A stretch of DNA of 64,000 bases, taken from positions 3,930-67,929 of the forward strand of contig CAZSTS010000012.1 of the NCBI GenBank assembly GCA_964609965.1, in the 5' to 3' direction. The DNA comes from JAHJDR01 sp964609965. GTDB lineage: Bacteria; UBA10199; JADGCS01. Below, piece after piece: positions 35,666 through 44,160 of this stretch (within the stretch, counting starts at the first letter, position 1; every line of letters begins with the position of its first letter). The notes beneath the pieces are model-generated. The model made no database searches and had not been told where the DNA came from. It saw only the letters and a program-made list of their open reading frames with translations. The translations under genes were made by a program, and so were the position numbers.

Positions 35666-35932
35666 TTACCACTGGAAAACAAAGAGGCAAATGAACACAA
35701 AACGGCAGATTGTTAAGGCAGTCCTATAAATCATGGGGTTGAGGTGGGCATTCTTCTTTAAGTAGAAATGCATAAATACGCCTAAAAAATAAGTCAGATA
35801 AAAGAACAGAAGACTGATTTTTTTGATCAACGCAAAATCAGAAAAACCAAACGCCTGCACTCTTCTGAACACAACGATTGAAAAGAATACAATGAGAATA
35901 AATGATAACATCTGATAACGATTTTTTTTCAT
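35666..35932 (-). CDS. Small polytopic membrane protein
   Basis: An 88-residue protein with three hydrophobic segments (MLSFILIVFFSIVVF, ISLLFFYLTYFLGVFMHF, ALTICRFVFICLFVF). I start at MKKNRYQML (ATG 35932). The longer frame adds MDLGVSGSRVLGE, encoded by the array at 35941-35972 and overlapping trmFO, and is rejected. It lies 8 bp downstream of trmFO on the same strand. Function unknown. Confidence 0.6.
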   Translation of the reverse strand: MKKNRYQMLSFILIVFFSIVVFRRVQAFGFSDFALIKKISLLFFYLTYFLGVFMHFYLKKNAHLNPMIYRTALTICRFVFICLFVFQW

Positions 35933-35940
35933 AATTTCCC

Positions 35941-35972
35941 CTAGAACCCGAGATCCTGAGACCCCGAGGTCC
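35941..35972. repeat. 7-8-nt array at the trmFO stop
   Basis: CTAGAACC, CGAGATC, CTGAGAC and CCCGAGGT. The trmFO stop (TAG, 35941-35943 on minus) is the first triplet, and the last residues SGSQDLGF are encoded by the array. Confidence 0.78.
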
Positions 35973-37419
35973 ATTGCGAAAAAGCTTCCCTCGCCCTTTC
36001 AACCTGGCGTTGTTTTCTTTCGGCCTTTCGGCACTTGGTTTCGAAAGGAGCAAAGAGACCAAAATTTACATTCATGGGCTGAAAATGTTCAGGATCAGCG
36101 TGGAGAACATGATGAACCAAGGCTCCTAGCGCTGTTGTTTGTGGGGGCATTTGAACACCAACCTGGCTTAACCCTACATACAAGCCAATGGCGGCCGATT
36201 CTACATAACCTTCACACCCAGCTATTTGACCTGCAAAATGAAGATTGGGAAAAGTTTTCAACTCAAAGCTCTCATTGAGTAAAATAGGTGAACTGATGAA
36301 TGTGTTTCTGTGCATCGAGCCCAAACGTAGAAATTTAGCATCCGCCAACCCTGGTATCATTCTAATGATCCTTTTTTGGTCTCCGTGACGCATGCGAGTT
36401 TGAAACCCGACCATGTTGTAGAGTGTATCGTGAAGATTGTCTTGGCGAAGCTGGACAACAGCATAGAGATCGTTCTTCGTGCCTCGTTCTTCGTTCCTCG
36501 AACTTGTATCTTGTATCCCGCGACCCTGTGATCCTGCGACCCTTATTTCATCATGCATCATTTTCTGCTTCCACAACCCCACAGGCTTAAGCGGGCCATA
36601 CCTTAACGTCTCGTCTCCGCGCCGGACCATCTCTTCGATAGGAAGACAGCCATCAAAAAAGCACGCCTTGTCAAATTCGTGAACAGGGGCAAGCTCTGCG
36701 TTTTTGATTTCGGTGATGAATCGATAATACTCATCCTTGTCCATGGGACAGTTGATGTAGTCACCTTCGACCTTCGTGTCCTCGTTTTTTCGTGTCTTCG
36801 TATCCTCAATTCCCCCATACCGATTTGCCCTAAACGCCACACGCATATCAATACTCTCTTTTTCAATAATGGGAGCTATGGCATCGTAGAAATAAAGATG
36901 CTCTTTTCCTGTCTTTTCTTGAATCCAGGTAGCGAGCGTATCATCTGTGAGAGGACCTGTGGCAATAACTGCCTGTTCACAGTTGATACTTTGGCCTGAT
37001 TCTAAAAGAACCTGTATCAGGTGCTGAGATTTTTCAAATCCAATGACAGTATCATTCACGAAAGTAATTTGATTAAGAGAATGTAATTGATTTGTCACAA
37101 AGGTTGAAAACCTTTCACGGTCAACCGCCAAAGCCCCTCCAGCAGGAACCTTTGTTTCGAGCGCTGCTTTGATAATAAGAGAGTCTAATGCTGCCATCTC
37201 TTCTTTGAGAAGACCCACGGCATTTTTTGAATCACTCCCTCGAAAAGAGTTTGAACAAACAAGTTCGGCTGCCATATCTGATTGATGAGCTGGTGATGTT
37301 TTTTTGGGCCGCATCTCAACAAGACAGACCTGAATACCACGCTTAGCAAGCTGCCAAGCACATTCAGAACCTGCTAGCCCTGCCCCGATAATGCAGACTG
37401 GATAGGTCTTTGCTTCCAT
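35941..37419 (-). CDS. trmFO: Folate-dependent tRNA (m5U54) methyltransferase TrmFO with two insertions
   Basis: A 492-residue FAD enzyme (family usually about 435-460) that makes m5U54 in the tRNA T-loop using methylene-tetrahydrofolate. It has the FAD site CIIGAGLAGSECAWQLAKRG, then AELVCSNSFRG with the catalytic-region Cys, and VVQLRQDN, HRNTFISSP and GQIAGCEGYVESAA near the end. Two segments interrupt otherwise conserved blocks: IEDTKTRKNEDTKVE between NRYGG and DYINCP, and SQGRGIQDTSSRNEERGTKN between KPVGL and YAVVQLRQ. Both are encoded by 7-8-nt arrays, and the C-terminal end and stop by a third array. Confidence 0.93.
   Translation of the reverse strand: MEAKTYPVCIIGAGLAGSECAWQLAKRGIQVCLVEMRPKKTSPAHQSDMAAELVCSNSFRGSDSKNAVGLLKEEMAALDSLIIKAALETKVPAGGALAVDRERFSTFVTNQLHSLNQITFVNDTVIGFEKSQHLIQVLLESGQSINCEQAVIATGPLTDDTLATWIQEKTGKEHLYFYDAIAPIIEKESIDMRVAFRANRYGGIEDTKTRKNEDTKVEGDYINCPMDKDEYYRFITEIKNAELAPVHEFDKACFFDGCLPIEEMVRRGDETLRYGPLKPVGLWKQKMMHDEIRVAGSQGRGIQDTSSRNEERGTKNDLYAVVQLRQDNLHDTLYNMVGFQTRMRHGDQKRIIRMIPGLADAKFLRLGSMHRNTFISSPILLNESFELKTFPNLHFAGQIAGCEGYVESAAIGLYVGLSQVGVQMPPQTTALGALVHHVLHADPEHFQPMNVNFGLFAPFETKCRKAERKQRQVERAREAFSQWTSGSQDLGF
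36471..36544. repeat. 7-8-nt arrays inside trmFO (downstream insertion)
   Basis: CGTTCTT, CGTGCCT, CGTTCTT and CGTTCCT are followed by CTTGTAT, CTTGTATC, CCGCGAC, CCTGTGAT and CCTGCGAC. Two unit types are joined. Translated in the trmFO frame as about 24 extra residues. Confidence 0.88.
36764..36811. repeat. 8-nt array inside trmFO (upstream insertion)
   Basis: CCTTCGAC, CTTCGTGT, CCTCGTTT, TTTCGTGT, CTTCGTAT and CCTC. In frame in trmFO, giving an acidic/basic insert of about 15 residues between NRYGG and DYINCP. Confidence 0.88.
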
Positions 37420-37468
37420 GCTGTGGACCTATAGGTGGAAGCTTAGAATTCGTCAAAAGGTTCTATTG

Positions 37469-37542
37469 GCGTCTAGAGTCTAGCGTCTGGCGTACAACGT
37501 GTTTCTCTTCCATTGGATCGTTGGATCGTAGGCGCGTAGGCT
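37469..37542. repeat. 7-nt array (GCGTCTA) and adjoining 8-nt array (TTGGATCG)
   Basis: GCGTCTA, GAGTCTA, GCGTCTG and GCGTACA (37469-37496), then two TTGGATCG units and TAGGCGCG (37513-37540), between the small basic gene and trmFO. The first array repeats the serS-end array almost exactly. Confidence 0.85.
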
Positions 37543-37546
37543 CATT

Positions 37547-37753
37547 TTAGTCCGCCAACGACTCCATATATTCTTCGAATTCTTCACGGCTTTCAAAGAA
37601 AGTGATTTGATTGGCTGAATCTCTTATTGGTTTGGGTTTTTTGCGCCCAATGGTAACCACCTTAGAACATTGTTTAGTAATGTTTTCTATATTTTTGAGT
37701 GCCCTCTTTTGCTTTTGTTTTTTACTCTTTTTCCTCACGGTTTTGATGGCCAT
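37547..37753 (-). CDS. Small basic hypothetical protein
   Basis: A 68-residue protein with an exact AAGGAG box 7 nt before the ATG at 37753 (MAIKTVRKKSKKQKQKR). The N-terminal two thirds are strongly basic and the end acidic (FESREEFEEYMESLAD). This suggests RNA or DNA contact, but no family is recognised. An 18-residue N-terminal extension in the same frame is not supported. Probable read-through into trmFO, 128 bp downstream, is interrupted by repeat arrays. Confidence 0.62.
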   Translation of the reverse strand: MAIKTVRKKSKKQKQKRALKNIENITKQCSKVVTIGRKKPKPIRDSANQITFFESREEFEEYMESLAD

Positions 37754-38130
37754 ACATTCTCCTTTGCATTTCAAAACCCCACCAAGCACCAAGTGTATTG
37801 TTAGCAATTAGGGTGCCAAAATAGTAGAAACTTAAAATCTATTTCCAGCCAAAATAGCTTTTGATATTAACAAATTAGTAATAGTTACTCTGAGTTGAAC
37901 TTGTAAAACAGAAATTATGCGTCAAAAAACAGACGGGCTTTAAATATTGCGACAAAGAGTCATCGGTATGATAAAATTTGGCAAATAAATCACATTCTTA
38001 ATCAAAAAAGGCAAACCTCAACAAAAACAAAGACTAACAAAACACTTGATCTTTTCCCCCATAATCTGACACAAGATCCGGCCTAACCGATTACATATAT
38101 AAGAGTAATTGGAAACTATGCAAAAAGCAG
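37754..38130. other. AT-rich intergenic stretch, no gene seen
   Basis: Together with the element at 38131-38283 this forms a gap of over 500 bases upstream of topA. I see no open frame with a ribosome site. TAAATATTGCGACAAA (about 37938) recurs upstream of the serS-end array near 4797; its meaning is unknown. Confidence 0.5.
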
Positions 38131-38283
38131 CTTGAATGACTAATGATTCTTCTAAAGGAGCAAGTTCAGCCTAACGAGAAATCATAGATTTTTTGCAAAA
38201 ATGTCGTTTTTTCTCTTTTAACTGGCTCCTCACTGAAATGACGGCCAACGCAGCGACTGACAAAGAATTAATAGTCATTCAAG
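38131..38283 (+). ncRNA. Candidate structured RNA element, copy 2, upstream of topA
   Basis: Outer arms 38131-38151 and 38263-38283 pair over 21 positions with one A-A mismatch and one G-U, and their sequence is unrelated to copy 1. Inner parts match copy 1: GGAGCAAGTTCAGCCTAACG and ACGGCCAACGCAGCGACT. TTCAG pairs with CTGAA where copy 1 has TTCAG with CTGGA. GAGAAA (38176-38181) pairs with TTTCTC (38210-38215). It ends 28 bp before the topA ATG. Confidence 0.55.
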
Positions 38284-38311
38284 TTCAAAATCGTCATATA
38301 GAGGTTATATA

Positions 38312-40915
38312 ATGAGCACATTAGTTATTGTAGAGTCCCCCACTAAGTCCAAAACCATTAAGAAATACCTCCCAAAAGGGTATCATGTTACCTCTTGCCT
38401 GGGCCATATTCGAGACCTTCCAAAGTCTGCCAAAGAGATCCCTGCTGCCCACAAAGACAAGGAATGGACCAAGCTAGGGGTAGACGTCGAAAACGACTTT
38501 GCCCCCTTTTACCTCGTTCCCAAAACCAAGAAAAAGGTTGTTAAGGAACTCAAAGAAAAGCTCAAAGAATCAGATGAACTCATACTCGCTACGGATGAAG
38601 ATCGTGAAGGAGAAAGCATCAGCTGGCACCTCAAAGAGGTCCTCAAACCCACAATCCCCATCAAAAGAATGGTTTTTCACGAAATCACAAAAGAAGCCAT
38701 TAATGAGGCCTTGCAAAATTTTCGTGAGATTGATGATCGCCTGGTTCGCGCTCAAGAAACTCGCCGCATCCTAGATCGCCTTGTAGGCTACACAGTCTCT
38801 CCCCTTCTTTGGAAAAAAATTGCCTATGGTCTTTCTGCTGGCAGAGTGCAATCCGTAGCCATTAGACTTATTGTTCAACGCGAAATCGAAAGACGCGACT
38901 TTCACAAAGGCACTTACTGGGATTTAAAAGCTCTTTTGAAACATGACAGCGAAGAATTCGAAGCCTTTATGGTTGCCTGGAAAGATAAAAAACTTGCTGT
39001 CGGAAAAGACTTTGATGAGCACACAGGCAAAATTGCCGAAGGCAAAGACGTTCTTCTGCTCGATGAAAAACAAGCATCAGAAATCAAAGAGCGCCTTTTA
39101 AAATCTCCATGGAAAGTAACTAATATTGATAAAAAGCCTACAGTCCGCAAACCCTATGCGCCTTTTATCACATCAACTCTCCAACAAGAAGCAAACAGAA
39201 AACTTAAGCTTCCAGCAAGAACAACAATGCAAATTGCGCAAAAATTATATGAACGTGGTTTTATCACTTATATGCGTACTGATTCTGTCCATCTTTCAAA
39301 CCAAGCCATTGACGCTGCGAGAGAATGTGTTTCCTCTTTATACGGAAAAAAATTCTTAAGCCCTGAACCTAGGCAATACACTTCAAAAACTAAGAATGCG
39401 CAAGAAGCTCACGAAGCCATACGTCCTGCTGGCAATGTATTCCAAACACCAAAAGAGACGGGTCTTGTGAGTAAAGAACTCGCCTTATATGAATTGATTT
39501 GGAAAAGAACAGTGGCCTCACAAATGGCCAATGCACAACTTACTTTTATCACTGTTGATATCAAAGCTGACGAAGCCTTGTTTAAAACAAGTGGTAAAAA
39601 AATTGAATTTGCTGGTTTTTTTAGAGCCTATGTTGAAGGCTCGGACGATCCAGAAGCAGCTTTAGATAGTCAGGAAATCACTCTCCCTGACCTCACTGTT
39701 GGAGAAGAACCTCAGTGCAAAAACATAGACTGCCTCTCACACGAAACCCAACCACCGGCCAGATACACTGAAGCTTCTCTTATTAAAAAACTAGAGCAAG
39801 AAGGTGTGGGACGTCCTTCTACCTATGCTTCAATTATTTCTACAATCTTGGATCGTGGATACGTCATTATAAAAGGCAGTGCCTTATCACCAACTTTTAC
39901 GGCCTTTGCTGTCGTCCATCTTTTAGAAGAACATTTTCCACATCTTGTAGACATTGGCTTTACTGCCGACATGGAAAACACTCTCGATGAAATTTCTGTT
40001 GGAAATGCTGAATGGCTCCCTTATCTACAAAAATTTTATCTGGGAAAAGAAGGTCTTCAAACACAAGTGAAAGCTCACGAAAAACTCATCGACCCAGATG
40101 AAGCGAGAACAATTAACATTAGCGACGTAAAAGCCAAAATCAAAATTGGTCGCTTTGGAGCTTATTTAGAAATTCCAAAAGAAGATGATCTTCTCAAAGC
40201 CACTATTCCCGACACTATCTCTCCTGCTGATCTTGATAATGAAAGCATCGATATTATTATAAAGCAAAAAGAAGATGGTCCCCAGGTTTTGGGAAAACAC
40301 CCAGAAACAAATAAACCTATTTTTGTGTTAGACGGAAGATACGGTCCCTATGTTCAATTAGGAGACGCCTCAGATGAAGACACAAAACTCAAAAGAGTTT
40401 CTTTGCCAAAAGGCATGAAGCCCGAAGACATAACTTTTGACTACGCCTGTGGCCTCTTAAGCTTGCCACGCACCCTTGGCAAACACCCCGAAACAGATGC
40501 CCGCATTTTTGCTAATATGGGGCGCTTTGGGCCTTTTATTTGTCATGACCAAGGCAAAGAGGGAAAAGACTACCGTTCTTTGAAAAAAGCGGACGGTGAC
40601 GATCCCACAACTGTTACACTAGAACGTGCATTAGAAATGTTGGCACAACCAAAAAAATCACGAGGACGCGCAAAAGCAGCTCCAATCAAGATATTAGGAC
40701 ATCATCCTGACGATAATGAACCAGTCAATATCTACAATGGACCTTACGGGCATTATATAAAACATAAAAAAACTAATGCGGCTATCCCCAAAGACATTGA
40801 TTACACAACCGTAGTCCTTGCACAAGCACTTGAATGGTTAGAAACAAAGAAGAATGAGGGAAAAAAGGGGAAGAAAAAGACAAAGAAGAAGACGAAAGCA
40901 AAAAAGAAAGCATAA
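38312..40915 (+). CDS. topA: DNA topoisomerase I
   Basis: An 867-residue type IA topoisomerase that relaxes negative supercoils. The TOPRIM domain is at the N-terminus (LVIVESPTKSKTIKKYL; ATDEDREGESISWHL with the acidic triad), and the catalytic Tyr320 is in FITYMRTDSVHLS. The C-terminus has no Cys4 zinc fingers; it carries several topo-C repeats (KIGRFGAYLEI, DGRYGPYVQLG, NMGRFGPFICHD, NGPYGHYIKHK) and a Lys-rich tail (GKKGKKKTKKKTKAKKKA). GAGG precedes the ATG. The candidate structured element lies in its leader. Confidence 0.97.
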   Translation: MSTLVIVESPTKSKTIKKYLPKGYHVTSCLGHIRDLPKSAKEIPAAHKDKEWTKLGVDVENDFAPFYLVPKTKKKVVKELKEKLKESDELILATDEDREGESISWHLKEVLKPTIPIKRMVFHEITKEAINEALQNFREIDDRLVRAQETRRILDRLVGYTVSPLLWKKIAYGLSAGRVQSVAIRLIVQREIERRDFHKGTYWDLKALLKHDSEEFEAFMVAWKDKKLAVGKDFDEHTGKIAEGKDVLLLDEKQASEIKERLLKSPWKVTNIDKKPTVRKPYAPFITSTLQQEANRKLKLPARTTMQIAQKLYERGFITYMRTDSVHLSNQAIDAARECVSSLYGKKFLSPEPRQYTSKTKNAQEAHEAIRPAGNVFQTPKETGLVSKELALYELIWKRTVASQMANAQLTFITVDIKADEALFKTSGKKIEFAGFFRAYVEGSDDPEAALDSQEITLPDLTVGEEPQCKNIDCLSHETQPPARYTEASLIKKLEQEGVGRPSTYASIISTILDRGYVIIKGSALSPTFTAFAVVHLLEEHFPHLVDIGFTADMENTLDEISVGNAEWLPYLQKFYLGKEGLQTQVKAHEKLIDPDEARTINISDVKAKIKIGRFGAYLEIPKEDDLLKATIPDTISPADLDNESIDIIIKQKEDGPQVLGKHPETNKPIFVLDGRYGPYVQLGDASDEDTKLKRVSLPKGMKPEDITFDYACGLLSLPRTLGKHPETDARIFANMGRFGPFICHDQGKEGKDYRSLKKADGDDPTTVTLERALEMLAQPKKSRGRAKAAPIKILGHHPDDNEPVNIYNGPYGHYIKHKKTNAAIPKDIDYTTVVLAQALEWLETKKNEGKKGKKKTKKKTKAKKKA

Positions 40916-40924
40916 TGGGCCTTG

Positions 40925-40964
40925 GGAAAAACGAAGAACGAGGCACAAGGAACGATTCTCGAAC
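40925..40964. repeat. 7-nt array after topA, unit ACGAAGA
   Basis: ACGAAGA, ACGAGGC, ACAAGGA, ACGATTC and TCGAAC, 10 bp past the topA stop and before the PilZ gene. Complementary type to the CTTCGTG family. Confidence 0.78.
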
Positions 40965-41004
40965 AATTTGATTCTTTTTAAAAAATCAGGCATGCTATTA
41001 AGCT

Positions 41005-41661
41005 ATGGATCTTAAATCACTTCTTGATCCCAAAACACGTTATATTTTTCTTACCCAAGGTGAATTTACACACGCCTTTCCTGTTGTCCATGTCAAAGAA
41101 GACCTTTTGTATTTTAGCTCTAAAAAACCTTTGCCAGCCAACATAGATAGCGGCCACTTCCTAGCCCAAGGAAATGCTGGTATTGTTCAGTTTTCAAAAC
41201 CCGAGGTCATGTCTTTGCAAGAAACCTCAAAGCACAACCTAGATCTTATTTTGCATGTAATTGATTTTAGCAACCTAGATTATTCCATCACAAATAGACG
41301 CATCAGCATGCGGTACGAATTTAAAGAATTTATTCCTATCACTTTTCATGTCTATGGCGAGGTCATGACAGCTCAACTGATCAACATCAGTGAAGGCGGA
41401 TTAAGAATTCGTGCCACCACACCTCTCAAAAATAACATCGTCTGCCATTTTAAAATAAGCCTGCCCAACGATGAAGAAAAATTAAGTTTTGAAACAGATG
41501 GCATTGTTGTTTATTCTGAACACGAAAAACAGCACGACAATTACATGGCTGGCATTAGTTTTGTTGTTCCTGATTTTAAAACTGATGTAGACAAAGAAAA
41601 ATATCTTGAATCAAAAGAAACTTTAAGAAGATTTGTTTTTGATAAGGAAAGAGTTCTTTAG
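41005..41661 (+). CDS. PilZ-domain protein (YcgR-like arrangement)
   Basis: A 218-residue protein with an N-terminal beta-rich domain (residues 1-95) and a C-terminal PilZ domain. The c-di-GMP signature is present: RRISMRYEF (RxxxR) and NISEGGLRI (D/NxSxxG). PilZ proteins report c-di-GMP levels to motility, secretion or polysaccharide machinery. The two-domain layout resembles YcgR, although the N-terminal half is not clearly the YcgR domain. It converges on the lytic transglycosylase with a 4-bp overlap. A second PilZ protein is at 54348. Confidence 0.82.
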   Translation: MDLKSLLDPKTRYIFLTQGEFTHAFPVVHVKEDLLYFSSKKPLPANIDSGHFLAQGNAGIVQFSKPEVMSLQETSKHNLDLILHVIDFSNLDYSITNRRISMRYEFKEFIPITFHVYGEVMTAQLINISEGGLRIRATTPLKNNIVCHFKISLPNDEEKLSFETDGIVVYSEHEKQHDNYMAGISFVVPDFKTDVDKEKYLESKETLRRFVFDKERVL

Positions 41662-42377
41662 GCCTTCTTCTTCACTTCTGTACTAAAAACATCTAATTTG
41701 GTAATTTGCTTTACATGACTTCTGATTGCTCTGACATAATTGCGCGTCTCAGAATAAGGAGGGATTCCGCCATATCTTTTTACAGCTCCGGGCCCAGCAT
41801 TGTAAGCGGCAAGAGCTTTATCAACATTGCCACCAAAAGTTTTGAGTTGTTCTTTTAAATACTTGGCTGCTCCTTCTAAATTTTGAGCCGCATTAAAAGG
41901 ATCCACAACACCAAGATAACGAGCTGTCTCAGGCATGAGCTGCCCTAGCCCCATAGCACCACAATGACTAACAGCATAAGGATTAAAATTAGATTCTTGA
42001 CGAATGAGTCCCGCCAATAATTTTGGATCAAGATCGTATTTTTTTGCCTTGGCTTCTATTATATGTTGATATTTTTTTATACGAGTATCTAATTTTGATT
42101 CATTACGCGCCGAAAATGTAGCTGCCAATGTTTTTTTATTAACTCCTTTTTTGTAATACCCTGAATCAACATCTTTAAGAAATTCTAAACTCTTCGAAAA
42201 ATTGGCGTCTTTCACATCCTTTGATTGCTCCGTTATCTTACTCGCCACATCATCTGAACATTTGCCACGAGCTTCATCGAGATGCTTATTGAGCATTTGA
42301 TCAAACTTACCCTTCTTCACTGAGCCTTTTTCAGAGGATTTATCGGCTTTTTCTAATGGTCTAAATACAACTTTCAT
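41658..42377 (-). CDS. Lytic transglycosylase, SLT domain
   Basis: A 239-residue protein with a C-terminal SLT (family 1) domain: catalytic Glu128 in LIRQESNFNP, GAMGLGQLMPETA, then AYNAGPGAVKRYGGIPPYSETRNYV. The family cleaves the MurNAc-GlcNAc bond with formation of 1,6-anhydromuramic acid. The N-terminal 90 residues are charged and helical. There is no convincing signal peptide (MKVVFRPLEKADKSS), unusual for this family, so export may be by another route. ATG 42377 is chosen for its AGGTG box. 42378-42655 beyond it holds a short AAAGGG/CCCTTT hairpin and nothing else recognisable. Confidence 0.85.
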   Translation of the reverse strand: MKVVFRPLEKADKSSEKGSVKKGKFDQMLNKHLDEARGKCSDDVASKITEQSKDVKDANFSKSLEFLKDVDSGYYKKGVNKKTLAATFSARNESKLDTRIKKYQHIIEAKAKKYDLDPKLLAGLIRQESNFNPYAVSHCGAMGLGQLMPETARYLGVVDPFNAAQNLEGAAKYLKEQLKTFGGNVDKALAAYNAGPGAVKRYGGIPPYSETRNYVRAIRSHVKQITKLDVFSTEVKKKA

Positions 42378-42655
42378 ACAAAACACCTATCCAATACTAT
42401 TATCGGCTAAAGAACCCTTGAAAATTGCTTATTAAAACGTTTTTTTCTTCAAAAAATGAAATCTCCTCTATAATGATATCATCAAGTTAATTTCTTTGAA
42501 AGAAATATTACCTAACCTAATGATATCAAAGGGATGATAAAATGCCCTTTTATTTCATAATGTTAGCTAGTCATTTTGCTATCCAGTTGTTTTTATTGGC
42601 TTATTTAGAGTATTTCACAATTGCGTCATCGAATGTTTCCTAATAAAATAGTTAG

Positions 42656-43072
42656 ATGTTTTACACCCATAAAGCCTATCTTAATGCCCAAGCAGATCCA
42701 TCTGTCTTAATATTAACACATGATGTTAAGCGCTGCTTAGTGGACTCAAAGGCAAAATCTGGGCATATTCAGATAACCTCTTCGCATGGAACAACTGGGG
42801 TTATGCTCATAGAAAATGACCCTGGTTTACAAAAAGAATATATAGACTACATTCAAAAAACATTTGAAGAGGCTCCTTCAACTCCAGTGAAAAGACGATC
42901 AAGCACAGGACCTAACAAGCATCATCACATGGCGGCACTATGCGGATTAACTCTTACTATCCCTTTTGAGAATGGAAGACTGCTTAGCAGTCCTTTTCAC
43001 GAAATAATAGCTTTGGATTTTGAACCAAAACCTGGACGAAGAGAGTTTGTAATGACAGTTGTGGGGGAGTAA
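42656..43072 (+). CDS. YjbQ family (UPF0047) protein
   Basis: A 138-residue YjbQ-family protein, full length. Conserved pieces are ITSSHGTTGVMLIENDPGLQ, the His-rich HHHMAALCGL and the end HEIIALDFEPKPGRREFVMTVVGE. Relatives have been reported to have thiamine-phosphate synthase activity, but their physiological role is uncertain. The ribosome site is weak. It is followed by a fold-back array and phoH. Confidence 0.85.
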   Translation: MFYTHKAYLNAQADPSVLILTHDVKRCLVDSKAKSGHIQITSSHGTTGVMLIENDPGLQKEYIDYIQKTFEEAPSTPVKRRSSTGPNKHHHMAALCGLTLTIPFENGRLLSSPFHEIIALDFEPKPGRREFVMTVVGE

Positions 43073-43075
43073 ATG

Positions 43076-43146
43076 CGTTCCTTGTTCCTCGTGCCTCGAA
43101 AAACGAAGTACGAAGAACAGAGCACGAAGAACGAAGCACGAAAAAC
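43076..43146. repeat. Fold-back 7-nt array before phoH
   Basis: CGTTCCT, TGTTCCT, CGTGCCT and CG turn into ACGAAGT, ACGAAGA, ACAGAGC, ACGAAGA, ACGAAGC and ACGAAAA. It abuts the chosen phoH ATG, leaving no ordinary Shine-Dalgarno there. Confidence 0.9.
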
Positions 43147-43148
43147 AA

Positions 43149-44138
43149 ATGGCAAAAGCAAAATTACATAGCGTCAAATCGCGTTTGATAACCTTGGAAA
43201 TGACATTTAAGGACAATGATCAAGCCCTACAGGTATTTGGACCAGCAGAGAAAAATCTAAAGCACATTCAAAAACAACTCCCTGTACAAATTAATAGCCG
43301 TGGCAATGAACTCGTTATTCAAGGTGAAAATCAAGCTGTAAAAATCGCCGAAAAATGCCTGCTTTATCTCAAAGACCGCCTTGTTTCTGGTAAAACTGCT
43401 TCAAGCAATGATCTTAATGATAGCCTAAAATTATTTCAAAACAACAACGCTATCGATATAAAATCTATTCTTCAAAGAAAGATGATCACTTTTCCTAAAA
43501 AAGATATTTACCCACGCTCCCACGGACAACTCAAATACATCGAAACCATTCAATCTCACGATATTGTCCTTGGAATTGGTCCCGCAGGCACAGGAAAGAC
43601 CTATCTCGCTGTAGCAGTGGGAATGGCAAAATTACTCCGCAGTGAAGTCGATAGAATTATTCTCACACGCCCTGCCGTCGAAGCCGGTGAACGATTAGGC
43701 TATCTCCCAGGAGACCTTGTCGAAAAAGTTAATCCTTATTTAAGACCTCTCTATGATTCTCTTCATGATATGATTGATAATGAGAAGGCAGCTAGAATGA
43801 TTGCCAGCGGGCAAATCGAAATAGCTCCTATTGCCTTTATGCGCGGAAGAACGCTCAATAATAGTTACGCAATCCTAGACGAAGCCCAAAACTGTACTCG
43901 AGAACAAATGAAAATGTTTCTGACTCGCCTAGGCGATAACTGTCAGGCTGTGATTACAGGCGACATTACACAAAGCGATTTGCCAAAAGGAACAAAATCA
44001 GGTCTCATACAAGCCATAAGAATCCTTAAAAAAATTGATGGTATTGGCATGCATCAATTTGACGAAACTGATGTTGTCAGACACCCTCTTGTGGCAGAAA
44101 TAGTTAAAGCGTACGAAAAGGCAAAAAAAATACCCTAA
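43149..44138 (+). CDS. phoH: PhoH-like ATPase (YbeZ)
   Basis: A 329-residue PhoH/YbeZ ATPase. Walker A is GIGPAGTGKTYLA. Family blocks are IILTRPAVEAGERLGYLPGD, KVNPYLRPLYDSLHD and the Walker B region YAILDEAQNC. An N-terminal KH-like region (about residues 15-80) suggests RNA binding. YbeZ is associated with YbeY in rRNA maturation, and ybeY lies two genes on. I start at ATG 43149 since upstream sequence is repeat array, but no ribosome site is visible, so the start is uncertain. Confidence 0.9.
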   Translation: MAKAKLHSVKSRLITLEMTFKDNDQALQVFGPAEKNLKHIQKQLPVQINSRGNELVIQGENQAVKIAEKCLLYLKDRLVSGKTASSNDLNDSLKLFQNNNAIDIKSILQRKMITFPKKDIYPRSHGQLKYIETIQSHDIVLGIGPAGTGKTYLAVAVGMAKLLRSEVDRIILTRPAVEAGERLGYLPGDLVEKVNPYLRPLYDSLHDMIDNEKAARMIASGQIEIAPIAFMRGRTLNNSYAILDEAQNCTREQMKMFLTRLGDNCQAVITGDITQSDLPKGTKSGLIQAIRILKKIDGIGMHQFDETDVVRHPLVAEIVKAYEKAKKIP

Positions 44139-44160
44139 TGCGTTTGTTGTGTGGAGCTCT

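Noticed and set aside
24894..36811. Sequencing or assembly errors as the source of extra residues in MutS and TrmFO
   Set aside because: The frames remain open through all three insertions and identical word types recur in many intergenic places; random errors would break frames.
32601..38283. Integron attC site, because GCCTAAC occurs in both elements
   Set aside because: There is no matching GTTRRRY partner in the right geometry, no integrase and no cassette array; outer stems vary while loops are conserved, which is not the attC pattern.
42528..42554. AAAGGG/CCCTTTT hairpin as a terminator
   Set aside because: No plus-strand gene ends just upstream, the stem is only 6 bp and the loop is long; not reported as a feature.
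19585..43146. CRISPR arrays
   Set aside because: Units are 7-8 nt, contiguous, without unique spacers of fixed length, and no cas genes are present.
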